In this document: positions 1-8,199 of the stretch, piece by piece
How positions within the stretch are numbered: position 1 is the first letter of the stretch
Layout of the letters: every line of letters begins with the position of its first letter
DNA from: Geosiphon pyriformis
Taxonomy: Eukaryota > Glomeromycota > Glomeromycetes > Archaeosporales > Geosiphonaceae
Length of the DNA: 11,102 nucleotides
Assembly (NCBI GenBank): GCA_016748015.1
Contig: JAAOMT010000434.1
Coordinates: 9,023-20,124, forward strand
Direction of reading: 5' to 3'
The notes under the pieces: generated by a model
Told to the model about the DNA's origin: nothing
What the model saw: the letters and a program-made list of their open reading frames with translations, nothing else
The model's database searches: none
Made by a program: the position numbers and the translations under genes

Positions 1-139
1 TTAGTATTTTAATATTTAATATTTTAAGCTTTAAATTGTTTTTTAATTGAGCGTAATTCAACCGCTATTTACTTTTAACATTTACATGTTCTGTAATAAA
101 AGTGAATAATCCTCTTCCTACACGTGACCATGCATCCGA
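1..139 (-). pseudogene. Possible edge-truncated coding relic, family unknown
   Basis: Read on the minus strand from 139 down to 1, one frame gives about 46 codons with a single TAG. It begins SDAWSRVGRGLFTFITEHVN and continues past the stop in a lysine- and leucine-rich stretch that runs off the window edge. The first part has mixed residues and G+C above its surroundings, unlike translated AT-rich spacer. A TAG and TAA lie directly upstream in the same frame, so no start is visible; it could be a 3' exon or a repeat fragment. I do not recognise the family. A chance open frame remains possible. Confidence 0.25.
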
Positions 140-800
140 CTATTATTTAAAATATTAGCAACCGAAATAGATAAACCGTTAAAAAATTTAATGTTTATAC
201 AACAAAAAACATTTATTTTTATTTAATAATATATAAATAAATATCAGTCTTAATTTTAGTTAAAGTTATTGTATAACCTCAAAAAATGGTATATAATTTA
301 AATAAAATAATAAAAGAAGAAGAAGAAGGAGAATAATAATAATAATAATAATAACAATAATAATAATCAAAATATTAAATTGCCGAAATAGAAATTTTTA
401 TTTTATTTCAAAAATATTAAACTATCAAAATTTTTTATTTTTTCTTGGACAAATTTTAATATTCAAAATTATAAAATAATTTTTTTATTTATAAAAAAAA
501 AACTATTATATTTTAAAAACAAATCATTATTCATTGTTATTTATTATGGAAACATAAAATTTATAAAAAAATTCTGCAATTGTTAAAATAAAAAAAAATA
601 TTATTTTATATCATTAGCGATATAATTTTTTAATTTGAAATTTTTAATATTAATAAAATAAAATATTAAATATTAAATATTTATAACATATAGTTTCCAA
701 AAATTTAAAATAACATAAACTTATAATATTTATAAAATTATAAAAAATTAAATGAACTTTTTAAAATAGTAATTTTAAAATAAATTTTTAATATATATAT
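140..800. other. AT-rich intergenic spacer without a gene
   Basis: This stretch is dominated by A and T runs, with stops dense in all six frames. The only ordered structure is the microsatellite at 314-367. A sharp rise in G+C begins at about 811, where the retroelement copy starts. Confidence 0.7.
314..367. repeat. Compound trinucleotide microsatellite (GAA)n-(AAT)n
   Basis: Consecutive AGA/GAA units run into about a dozen AAT/ATA units, with one AAC interruption near 353. It is a simple repeat typical of AT-rich nuclear DNA, and no coding role is seen. Confidence 0.9.
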
Positions 801-810
801 AAATTATCAA
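801..810. repeat. Left target-site duplication of the retroelement copy
   Basis: The 10-mer aaattatcaa lies immediately 5' of the composition change at 811. The identical 10-mer lies directly after the 3' A tract at 3069-3078. The position on both sides of a unit ending in poly(A) is what target-primed reverse transcription produces. Its leading As are ambiguous because the right copy abuts the A tract; eight bases (attatcaa) are informative. Confidence 0.7.
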
Positions 811-836
811 AAAAAGCTTTTTGTCTCCTTAATTTT

Positions 837-2937
837 ATGACCACGACCAGAGCAAAGAATAAAAAAGTTGCACTTAATATCTTTCCTGAGATATTTAATA
901 AAATTTCAACCAGAGGAGCTCTCTCTGTGGTAGAAGCAACTAGGCAGAACGTTTTAGAAGCCTTCTTTTTATCTAGTAATCGTAAAAAGCTGCCTTTGGT
1001 AGCTACTGAAGCAACTTCCTCATCTTTGGCTGGTTTTTTACCAGTCAAAATCTCTTCAAAAAGACACATTTGAGTTAGTCCCAGTGTTGCCTCTATTTTT
1101 ACTAAGAGCCCAAAAGTTTTTAATAATAGACCAGTTAACAAGCTGATATTCTCCTTCATGGCTTCAATATCTGGTGCTGCTAGCATCTCCTCTTCAAAAA
1201 AATGGTTAATAAGACCAAAAGTTCAGAAAAGTGAGAGCAGTCGCTTGCTTTTGCTATTGTTATACTGAACCCCTTTGTGGTTTTTAATGAGATCTTAGAT
1301 GAGATCTCTATAACATCATCTGATATATCATCTAAGATGGGCTAAGATCAATCACTAGCTGTATTGCCAAATATGGAATCTGCTGGCAAATTATTGCCAG
1401 TTTTATAAGCAAAACAATTATTTTCTGTGGTATTACTTATTTCTGAGAACTGGACTAACTAAATAGAAACTGAATCATTTTTTTCTTTGGTTTCTGGTGC
1501 TGCTGCTGGTAGTGCTTGAAAAACTATTACTAGTTATCAAAAGTTTGCTGGATAGATGGTCTCTACTCTGGTGTCTGATGCTACTTTCAAGATCAAATTG
1601 GCTTATATTAAGGCTGTTTTTTAGTTTATACATGATTTTTTGGATGCAAAATCTGTTTCTAAGGACAATGTGAAACTCTTTTGTATTGAGTTTGCCTTCC
1701 AAAGTTCTCTGGATGCTGCATTTTTAGTTGAGCTTACAAGCTCTGTTTGTCTTGCTACTCTTAAAATTGCCAAGTTTTTGGTAGTTTTTGAGTATGGTTT
1801 TTCTTCTACTGTTGTTGTGCTGTATAATATGCTTTTGAGTGTGTTTGCTGCCAATATTAAGTCAGCTCTTAGGGTTTTTGGTGAAGTTTCTCATGTCATG
1901 CTGAAGCCTGCTGGTGTTTGGCAATATGTAGTTGTTTACTTTAAAGAATTAAATGCTGTTGTTTTTGCTTTTACTGACTGATCAATTTTGGTGGACAAAG
2001 ATAGTGTTCATATTTTTCTCTTTATCAATCAAAATAAGACAATTTTGTTTTGTAATCAGTTCAAGACCAAGTTGGTCAACCTTTCTTCTGGCTGTATTGC
2101 CTTTGAGATTAGTGATATGATCTCTCAGATCGGTAGCTGGACTTATTTTATTTCTCATTTACCTGATTCTGGTCATTGTTCCCAGTTTGCTTTGGTTATA
2201 TTTGGTTCTCAAGTTGATTTGAACTCTGCAGTTGTTAAAACTAGTACTTTGAGAAAATGCTGTATTTGGTAAGAAACTCTTAGTTATTGTATTGCTTTAA
2301 CTGTTAGAAAATAGGCAATTTGGCTGTGAACTGCAAAGTCGCTCCACCTTTACCTCCCAAAGCTCTCAAGATGTTTAAACTATATTTTGTAAGTAATATT
2401 TCTTATGCAAAAACTTCTGCTTTCCTGGTTTTTTCTGAGTTTTCTCTCTTGGCAGCTTTTATTTCTTCTTCTATGGTTGTTGATAATTTCTTGGTGTTTT
2501 TTTGGTTAACTTTATTGGAATCTAATGTGGTTAAGCTTTCTGCTTTAATTGAGTCTATTGTTAAACCAGTTGGTTCTTTGGTCAAATTGTTCAAACAGTT
2601 TATTAATAGAAATTTGATTTCAAGCAGTAAGCTTAGCCTTAAAGTCAATGAAATTATAGTACATATTTAAGTTGGAAAGAGAAGTGGTTTTTTAAAAAAG
2701 AAGTGCTGTATAGAGAATATTGATATGTCTGGTAATTCAGAGCACTCAGTTGGTTTGGATGATAGGATGTTTTCTAACTTAATGTCCTTTTGAAAACATA
2801 AATCTATTAATGTTAAAGCTGATGCTTTGAAGACAGCCAAATAGCTGATTGAATTGGTTTTTTGCAGTACTACTTTGTTTTTTGTCATTCAAAAGATGTC
2901 ATCTTTGGGTAAGTTTTCTTTTGGTATATCAACATAG
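837..2937 (+). pseudogene. Decayed ORF1-type RNA-binding protein: two RRM-like segments plus CCHC zinc knuckle
   Basis: The reading starts at ATG 837 (MTTTRAKNKK...) and needs three frames: 837 to about 1196, about 1202 to 2289, and 2293 to 2937, for roughly 700 residues. The first shift falls in an A7 run (1196-1202). The second is a one-base change at about 2289-2292. In-frame stops include 1071, 1232, 1343, 1406, 1460, 1517, 1553, 1622, 1979, 2270, 2305, 2668, 2791 and 2842. The N-terminal third is low-complexity. An RRM-like segment lies at about 1805-2015 (LRVFGEV...WQYVVVYF) and a second at about 2065-2269 (FALVIFGSQ...). The CCHC knuckle follows at 2293-2334, then a leucine-rich, possibly coiled-coil C-terminal part. 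RRM plus CCHC is the known architecture of many non-LTR ORF1 proteins, which bind element RNA. The sequence resembles repeats I associate with Rhizophagus. The exact C-terminus is uncertain. Confidence 0.7.
2293..2334 (+). other. Degenerate CCHC zinc knuckle inside the ORF1 relic
   Basis: The frame starting at 2293 reads C-F-N-C-stop-K-I-G-N-L-A-V-N-C. The spacing is C-x2-C-x3-G-[H]-x4-C, exactly that of a retroviral-type zinc knuckle. The histidine position is asparagine and the residue after the second cysteine is a TAG codon, so it could not bind zinc normally even if translated. Confidence 0.75.
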
Positions 2938-3058
2938 TATAGCCTGAGCTGACTCAAGTAGCTGGTTACATGTAGAAAGTATGTAAGCCACATCTAATTT
3001 AAAATTCTATGTAGTTATATTGTATTAAATAGTGGTTGGGCCTTATTTGTTAAACTTT

Positions 3059-3071
3059 AATAAAAAAAAAA
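3059..3071 (+). other. AATAAA and A10 tract at the 3' end of the retrocopy
   Basis: AATAAA (3059-3064) merges directly into ten As (3062-3071), followed at once by the right target-site duplication. The tract is the expected remnant of a poly(A) tail copied by retroposition. The last two or three As may belong to the duplication. Confidence 0.6.
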
Positions 3072-3078
3072 TTATCAA
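3069..3078. repeat. Right target-site duplication of the retroelement copy
   Basis: This is a perfect copy of aaattatcaa at 801-810. Beyond it the sequence (gttatttttt) returns to AT-rich spacer composition. Confidence 0.7.
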
Positions 3079-3718
3079 GTTATTTTTTCAATTTCATGTT
3101 TTCTATAAACTGAATTAGTAATAAAAATTAATAATTTAATAATAACAATAATTAATTACAATTAAAATCTACTGTTTTTTAAATTGATATTAATAATTAA
3201 TTTTATTTAAAATATAAATTATTTAAATTTTTTTATTAAAACATTTATATTAGTAAAGCAATAAATAAAAATAGAATTTATATTAAATAATTTATACTTT
3301 TATTTTTAAAAAATCGAATTTGTTTTAATTAAACATTTTATAAAAATTTATTAAAAAAATTAAATTTTTTATAAAATTTGTTAAAAACTAAAAATAAAAT
3401 TAACTTTACATTATTATTTTTATAAAAATTAATTGAATTTAATAACAAATTTTTTTAATCATTAAATTTTGTTTAATTAATTCTACTATTATTTATAATA
3501 ATACCATTTTTTAAGATTTAATTGATTTGTTAAACTATGTTAACATAGAATAACAACATAAATACAAACTCTTCTTTTTAATAATTACTTACTAAACTAT
3601 TAAAAAATAAAGCTTTAAAAGAAACTCTATTCGAATAATACTTATTTACATCTTATTTGCTATAGAAAATTTTCAAATTAAAAAAACTCTCTCAGAAGCT
3701 TATATTAAAAACACTTTT
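3079..3718. other. AT-rich spacer without a gene
   Basis: Long A and T runs and dense stops in all frames are all I see. There is no RNA gene or ordered repeat. G+C rises only from about 3700, where the next relic ends. Confidence 0.65.
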
Positions 3719-4943
3719 CTATATGCTCATAATTGCAATAAGTGTTGGATTATTATTTCCATGAGTTGGTACTGGCACCTAATATAGATTAAAAGATTCA
3801 AGATTATTTTTTGTTTGTTAAGCCAAATAAGTATATGCCTTAAGTATTAATGAATATTTTAATTATAGTAAAAGATTTTTTGAAATTCAAAGTATTATGT
3901 GTTTTCAGCATAGAAACCAGTGATTATTGTAGGTGGTTACAATATTATATCTATACTTATTTGCTCTCATATAATTGTAAATTTGTTGAACAACCATTTT
4001 TGCTTTGTTATTATGCTGATAAAACTTAAAAAATGTTCTTCCACCAATATTTTCTAACACATGTTTTTTTTAACTTCAATCATCAAGATTAATGGTTCCA
4101 CAAAATAATAACAAATAAAATCTGGTATGCCAGAAGTATAAGTTCCTTGCATTGAAAAGTCAAAATCAGGTTCCATAAGTTTATTTAATATCATACAAAT
4201 ATTGATATTTATGACATTATAAAAAACTTTTTCATTGATTATGACAAAATTATTATTAAATTTTGGCTTCTTGAATCTCAGTTGTTGATTGAAGTGGAAT
4301 TGGTCACTTTTTCAAGAAAGTTATTCCAAAACAGTATATTTGTCAGTAAGTTATCATTGACTTTTATAGTAGTCTTTAATATAACATATGTTGAAAAATA
4401 TATTACAGGTAGTGATATAAATAACAGCACATCTTTCAAGCTAATTATAATTAGAAAAGTAAACTCCAGCTAGTGATAAATTCACAGTATAGAAAACACA
4501 TTACTATGTCTATTCTATCTTATATATACACTACTCTATGTTTTCAATGTCTAAGTTACAAAGTTGTTACTTGTCAAATAGAGTTTAAGTTACAGCTTCT
4601 GTATTTTCATTTTTTACTTGTTACATCTTGTCATCAGTATGTTCTCTTGTCTCTCTAATCTTTCTAATTCTTTCCTCTTTATGACACTAAGCTTGATCTT
4701 AATGTTTAGCACTTTTAATCTCTCCAGTTTTGTTTTTATGTCATTATACTCCTTTTTGGTGTCCTGGTATGTCTATTAAATAATACTTATATTGAATGAT
4801 TGTAAAGTTTGTTTGGATATGCTGTGCAATATTATGTCAAATATACTAATTCTAATCAGTGGCTTAATCAATAATGTATATATTAATATTGGTTTCTCTG
4901 TATACAAAATGTAACCAATAATAATCAATGCGCAGAAATTACA
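3719..4943 (-). pseudogene. Decayed PD-(D/E)XK nuclease-like protein with N-terminal coiled coil
   Basis: On the minus strand three frames join. Segment one (4943 to about 4614) has a charged, heptad-like coiled coil ending ...KRKELERLERQENILMTRC. Segment two (about 4485 to 4070) includes FNQQLRFKKPKFN, then GIPDF, LILMIEVKK. Segment three, after a shift in an A8 run (plus-strand T8, 4064-4071), reads HVLENIGGRTFFKFYQ, QQIYNYM, IVTTYNNHWFLC, LKAYTYLA and a proline/asparagine-rich end. Asp at 4120-4122, Glu at 4075-4077 and Lys at 4069-4071 fit the D...ExK catalytic signature of PD-(D/E)XK nucleases, with 14 residues between D and E. Similar proteins, as I recall them, are an expanded repeat-associated family in Rhizophagus. 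Two or more frameshifts and at least a dozen stops show it is dead. No start codon or promoter is evident. Confidence 0.6.
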
Positions 4944-5340
4944 TTAACATTATGAGATAAATGAGTAATTTACTATAAAATCAGGACCAATTTACTCATA
5001 TTTAGAGTAATCGCATTATATTTTAAAATAAAAAAAATAAAAACTTTTTTGCTTGAAATTTAACATATGTTATAACCATGAACTTAAAACAGTTAATTTG
5101 TTGATTAAACATAATGATTTATTCTGATGTTTTTTATTTATTATTTTAATATTTATCTATTGTTTCTAATATAATATATTGAATTGTGTTGAATTCGTAA
5201 TATTTGTGGCACAGCAAACCAAAATTGTTGCTATTCTTACTCAAGTACATAAAAAATCATGGAAATTTGTCCTAATCATCAATAATTATTAACAATAATA
5301 GAGAAACAAATGTTTGCTTTATGTTTCTAGTTTTCACTTT

Positions 5341-5750
5341 TTTCTTGGTTTATCATAAGTTGGAGTTAAGATTTGTTTATTAGTTATGATTTTTTTTTCT
5401 TGGTAAATTTCATAAATGATTTTTTCTTGATCAAAATATTCCTAGAGAGTTTTGGTATTATTAATTTTAAAAACATATGGAACAATTTTTTCTCTTTGAG
5501 CTTTCTTTAAAATGCTTCGAATAGTGCTGAATTTTTTTGTTCTATGGTGGATTTGATGTAAATTAGTTTCATATTTATATTTTTTATATAGAGATAATCC
5601 TATATTAATCCGGTAAATTTGGGTACAAGTTATTGTTGTGATAATCAAAATGCTATTAGTCAAATTAGTTAACTTTAGCCACATCAACCTCTTATTTATG
5701 TCACATAATAGAATGTTCACTTTGTCTTGTTTTGTTGCAGTCTGCACCAT
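5341..5750 (-). pseudogene. Decayed or partial basic protein, family unknown
   Basis: Starting at ATG 5750 on the minus strand (MVQTATKQDKVNILLCDINK) the frame is open for 102 codons to a TAG at about 5442. It then continues in the same frame for about 33 more codons (EYFDQEKIIYEIYQEKK...) to a stop near 5341. The protein is lysine- and tyrosine-rich, with a charged C-terminal half (KKFSTIRSILKKAQREKIVP) and no signal peptide or clear membrane segment. The frame is also open upstream of the ATG to a TAG about 40 nt away, so the true start may be lost. I do not recognise the family; its neighbours on the same strand are also relics, which suggests a repeat rather than a host gene. Confidence 0.4.
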
Positions 5751-5831
5751 ATAATAAAAGAAAGCATTTTTTAAAAGAGTCTACCTTCTTAATAAAAAAA
5801 TTCAATCTAAAAAATCAAATTGCCTAAAAGG

Positions 5832-6115
5832 CTAAGCCTTAAACTTTAGAATATGAAAGAAAGTTCTAAAATAGGCGCCTACTTCATAAACCCCTTTTTG
5901 ATATTGCTTAAATGGGTAGAGATCGTCCGAAAAGAGACTGAATGTATTTTCAATTTTAAATGAAAACAAATTTAAATCCCCATGATCTAGTTTTAATGTT
6001 CGCCTTTTACAATAATAATTTTTGTTTAAAATAATAGCAAAAAGTTTTATTTTAGAATCTGATACGATCACAAAATCAAAGTATAATATTAACAACTTTT
6101 TTACATGGAACAATT
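5832..6115 (-). pseudogene. Coding-like relic, family unknown
   Basis: A frame of about 94 codons is open on the minus strand. Its second half has mixed, protein-like composition (LDHGDLNLFSFKIENTFS, SDDLYPF, QKGVYEVGAYFRTFFHIL) and G+C above the flanks. It ends KFKA-stop at 5832. There is no ATG at the open end, only a TTG near 6113 and a TAA just upstream, so this is an internal or C-terminal exon or a truncated copy. It lies 81 bases before the next minus-strand relic, in a different frame. No motif I know is present. Calling it dead is an inference from the missing start. Confidence 0.35.
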
Positions 6116-6837
6116 TTTATAATTAATAAAACGCAGAGAAACGTTAATAAAATTTCGAAAAATTTATTAATAATTTTTTTGAAATAAAAAATTATTTTGA
6201 ATAAAAAAATTTCCAATTTAATTTAATTAAATTTGGTTCATTAATAGATGAGAAATTTATTAAGTTTAAACTGAATTTTTATAAATCAAAGATTTTTATT
6301 TTCTCAATTAATGTCTAATAATTTTTATATTCAATTCTTATATTAATAAATTAATTAATTAATCAATCAATCAATCAATCAATTCATTCATTCATTCATG
6401 AGAAAAAACTGAAAAATCAATATAAAAATTTAAAAATTTTAAATCTTAATTTTCTAATTGAAAAATATTTAAATCTCTACCTAATTTTATTCTGTATTAC
6501 TATAAATTGATTTATATTATTTATTGGCTGGCCAGCATTGCATTTCTTCAAAAAATCACAAATTAATTATTTTGTTCTCGAACTCATTAACTTACATCTA
6601 TCTATTTAATCTAATACCAATCTTATTTTCTCCAAACATGACTCTATTCAGAAAATAAGTTTCAGGAACTTTTTCAACTTTTTAAGTTACAGTCAAAACC
6701 CCTACATTTATAGAATGATATTTTTTATTAAGTTTTCTCCATTGAACATTCACATATTCTGTTTCAAAAAGTTATTTTCAACTTTATGCATGAAAAATAT
6801 GTGACATGATTGTTAAAATAAGTGATTTAACAAATTT
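6116..6837. other. Spacer with a microsatellite, no gene seen
   Basis: Mostly AT-rich sequence with stops in every frame. From about 6530 to 6800 the composition is slightly richer and may be the degraded 3' flank of the relic at 6838-7243. It contains a 10-bp perfect palindrome gctggccagc at 6527-6536. No RNA gene is recognisable. Confidence 0.5.
6351..6399. repeat. Compound tetranucleotide microsatellite TTAA-TCAA-TTCA
   Basis: Successive 4-base units change from TTAA to TCAA (about six copies) to TTCA/ATTC (about four copies) while the period of four is kept almost unbroken. A related array lies in an intron at 10088-10139. Confidence 0.9.
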
Positions 6838-7243
6838 TCAATATTTTTTTTTAACCAGTCGGGCAAAGACAACATTACCAACCCTCGAAGCACTAAAAGT
6901 AATGGTTCTGAGTTTCAAGGTAGAAAATTTAATCTTTGAAGTAAAACTAGTATTATCAATCCAAATTGAACTAATTCTCTTAATGCAGCGATTTTTGCAT
7001 AAACTATTAGATTTTTTTGGTGAATTAAAATTTTCTTTGAGTTTTAGAAATAGTGAATTGAGAATAAAACTAAATAGCTCTGAATGAATAGTCAAAAAAA
7101 ATTTGCAAATCTTCTTCGATCCGAATCAATCTATTGGGTTTGAATGTTATTACTCCATATGTTGTCAGCTTAGTGTTTCGAGTTGCCCATTGTTTTTTTG
7201 TCAACTCAGGTGCTTTAAATAATTTTAGGCTGAGTTTCTGATT
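6838..7243 (-). pseudogene. Decayed minus-strand gene, conserved-looking but unrecognised
   Basis: Two overlapping minus-strand frames join into one product of about 140 residues. The first (7243 to 7070) reads QKLSLKLFKAPELTKKQWAT, then TKLTTYGVITFKPNRLIRIEEDLQIF. A shift in a T8 run on the sense strand (plus A8, 7094-7101) leads into the second frame (from about 7095 to 6838). That frame reads TIHSELFSFILNSLFLKLKE and ends SRVGNVVFARLVKKKY-stop. One base less in the run restores continuity. An AG directly before the first AAA codon could be a 3' splice site, so this may be a last exon. The plus strand is also open across 6806-7087, but its translation is repetitive and hydrophobic, and the minus reading extends further with better composition. 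I cannot name the family; it resembles dispersed Glomeromycotina repeats only by recall. Confidence 0.45.
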
Positions 7244-7368
7244 TCATTAAAATTTATTTATGATGAAAAATTTTTAAGTTATATAATTTTTGTTACCCTT
7301 AAAATTTATAATTTATATAAAGTTACATCTTTAATCAAAATTAAACGTTTTCCAAAATATCAAGTCTA

Positions 7369-7391
7369 CAACAACAACAACAACAACAACA
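7369..7391. repeat. (CAA)7 trinucleotide microsatellite
   Basis: Seven perfect CAA units plus a partial one sit in non-coding, AT-rich sequence. Confidence 0.9.
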
Positions 7392-7527
7392 TATTAGTTG
7401 GTAACGATTATGTTTCATTATTTTTTAGATAAGAATTTTATCCTCATACTTTCACTCAAGTTTAATTTTTTAGAAATGATGACTGTGATTGTAATTGCCC
7501 TAAAATACTTGGTATATACATAAATAT

Positions 7528-7543
7528 CCCCTCCCCCTTCCCC
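7528..7543. repeat. C-rich tract C4-T-C5-TT-C4
   Basis: Three C runs of 4, 5 and 4 stand alone in a region where C is scarce. The minus strand has three G runs, one short of a classical intramolecular G-quadruplex. No function is claimed. Confidence 0.6.
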
Positions 7544-7849
7544 TTAAAGTATCTCAAAGCAGAAAAATAGAGTTTAATTAAATTTAATAAAAGTGGTTTA
7601 CTATTTTATTTTGAGTTAGACGTTTTTGGTTAAATTATTAAAAAAATCTAAAATCTTATAACAAAATTTTATAGTAGAGGAGTATCATTAATTAATATTG
7701 TGAAATTTTTGAGAAATTTTGAATAAAGAAAAATTGGACTTTATAAGCAGCGATAAGAAAAAGAAGTTCTATTTTATATATTTAGAACAAGATTATCAGA
7801 CTCTTTTATATATGTAATAATGCCACTAAAAATTTAAAAATATTATGCC

Positions 7850-7972
7850 TCAATTAAGAGTGTCTTTGTTCGTCTTTAGAAAAGCTTCGAGGTCTCGATG
7901 TTCCGCAAAATGATAAAACCATAATAAATTTATTATTGCAATAAATTTTCGTGATTTATAACATTTAAAGTT
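7850..7972 (-). pseudogene. Short coding-like patch, family unknown
   Basis: A minus-strand frame is open for 40 codons between a TAG at 7973-7975 and a TGA at 7850-7852. It includes WFYHFAEHRDLEAFLKTNKD, a mixed, amphipathic sequence with several G+C-rich codons and CpGs in a region that is otherwise nearly all A+T. No start codon or clear splice pair is seen. It could be an exon or a repeat fragment. The overlapping plus-strand frame from ATG 7845 gives only about 22 arginine- and serine-rich codons and is less convincing. Confidence 0.25.
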
Positions 7973-8199
7973 CTATTTGCAAAAGATAAGGTGTTATGAT
8001 GGACAACAAAACTATTTCAATTCATTTTCTAGTATTCCAGATGACATTTTTCTATTCTATATAGTAATTAATATTTAAATTACTATTAGTCCATGTTCCC
8101 AAAATCTTTGAAAATCGTAACGATTCACAAAATATATAGAAAAATGGAACTTTTAATGGCAACAGCATTCAAACCATTTCAACAAGGGGGCATCAAAGG

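Larger units (their letters stand above)
811..3068 (+). mobile_element. ORF1-only non-LTR retroelement copy (HAL1-like) with poly(A) and TSD
   Basis: A unit of about 2.26 kb stands out from very AT-rich flanks by higher G+C, a consistent plus-strand coding pattern and almost complete loss of CpG (I count six). It is bounded by a perfect 10-bp direct repeat and ends in AATAAA merging into an A10 tract. Inside are a leader of about 26 nt, one decayed gene (837-2937) with RRM-like and CCHC segments, and about 125 nt of 3' sequence. No reverse transcriptase or endonuclease sequence follows. The 5' end seems complete, unlike most LINE copies, so this is either retroposition in trans of an ORF1-only transcript or an element deleted for ORF2. 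A processed copy of a host gene derived from such an ORF1 is the main alternative. Confidence 0.65.
7244..7849. other. AT-rich spacer with CAA repeat and C-rich tract
   Basis: Apart from the (CAA)7 run and the pyrimidine tract listed separately, I see no gene, RNA or regulatory element here. Confidence 0.55.

Noticed and set aside
121-135. CACGTG and ATGCAT palindromes as a promoter element
   Set aside because: Short palindromes with no adjacent gene in the right orientation; they fall inside the possible minus-strand coding relic.
811-822. Perfect palindrome aaaaagcttttt at the start of the retrocopy
   Set aside because: It is made of two homopolymers around AGCT and has no matching inverted copy at the 3' end, so it is not a terminal inverted repeat.
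788-1186. Open minus-strand frame of 132 codons opposite the start of the retroelement gene
   Set aside because: The plus-strand frame from 837 has the ATG, short leader and continuation into RRM and CCHC segments. The minus frame is its antisense shadow.
1475-2888. Several minus-strand open frames of 73-81 codons
   Set aside because: They lie opposite the RRM/CCHC gene and have no motifs; the plus-strand reading explains the region.
4282-4658. Two consecutive plus-strand open frames
   Set aside because: They are antisense to the nuclease-like relic, whose minus-strand reading carries recognisable motifs.
5170-5292. Plus-strand open frame of 40 codons (VAQQTKIVAILTQVHKKSWK)
   Set aside because: It is short, has no ATG or splice pair, and is within reach of chance in this composition; kept only as a note.
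7528-7543. Possible G-quadruplex on the minus strand
   Set aside because: Only three G runs are present within a short distance; a classical intramolecular quadruplex needs four.
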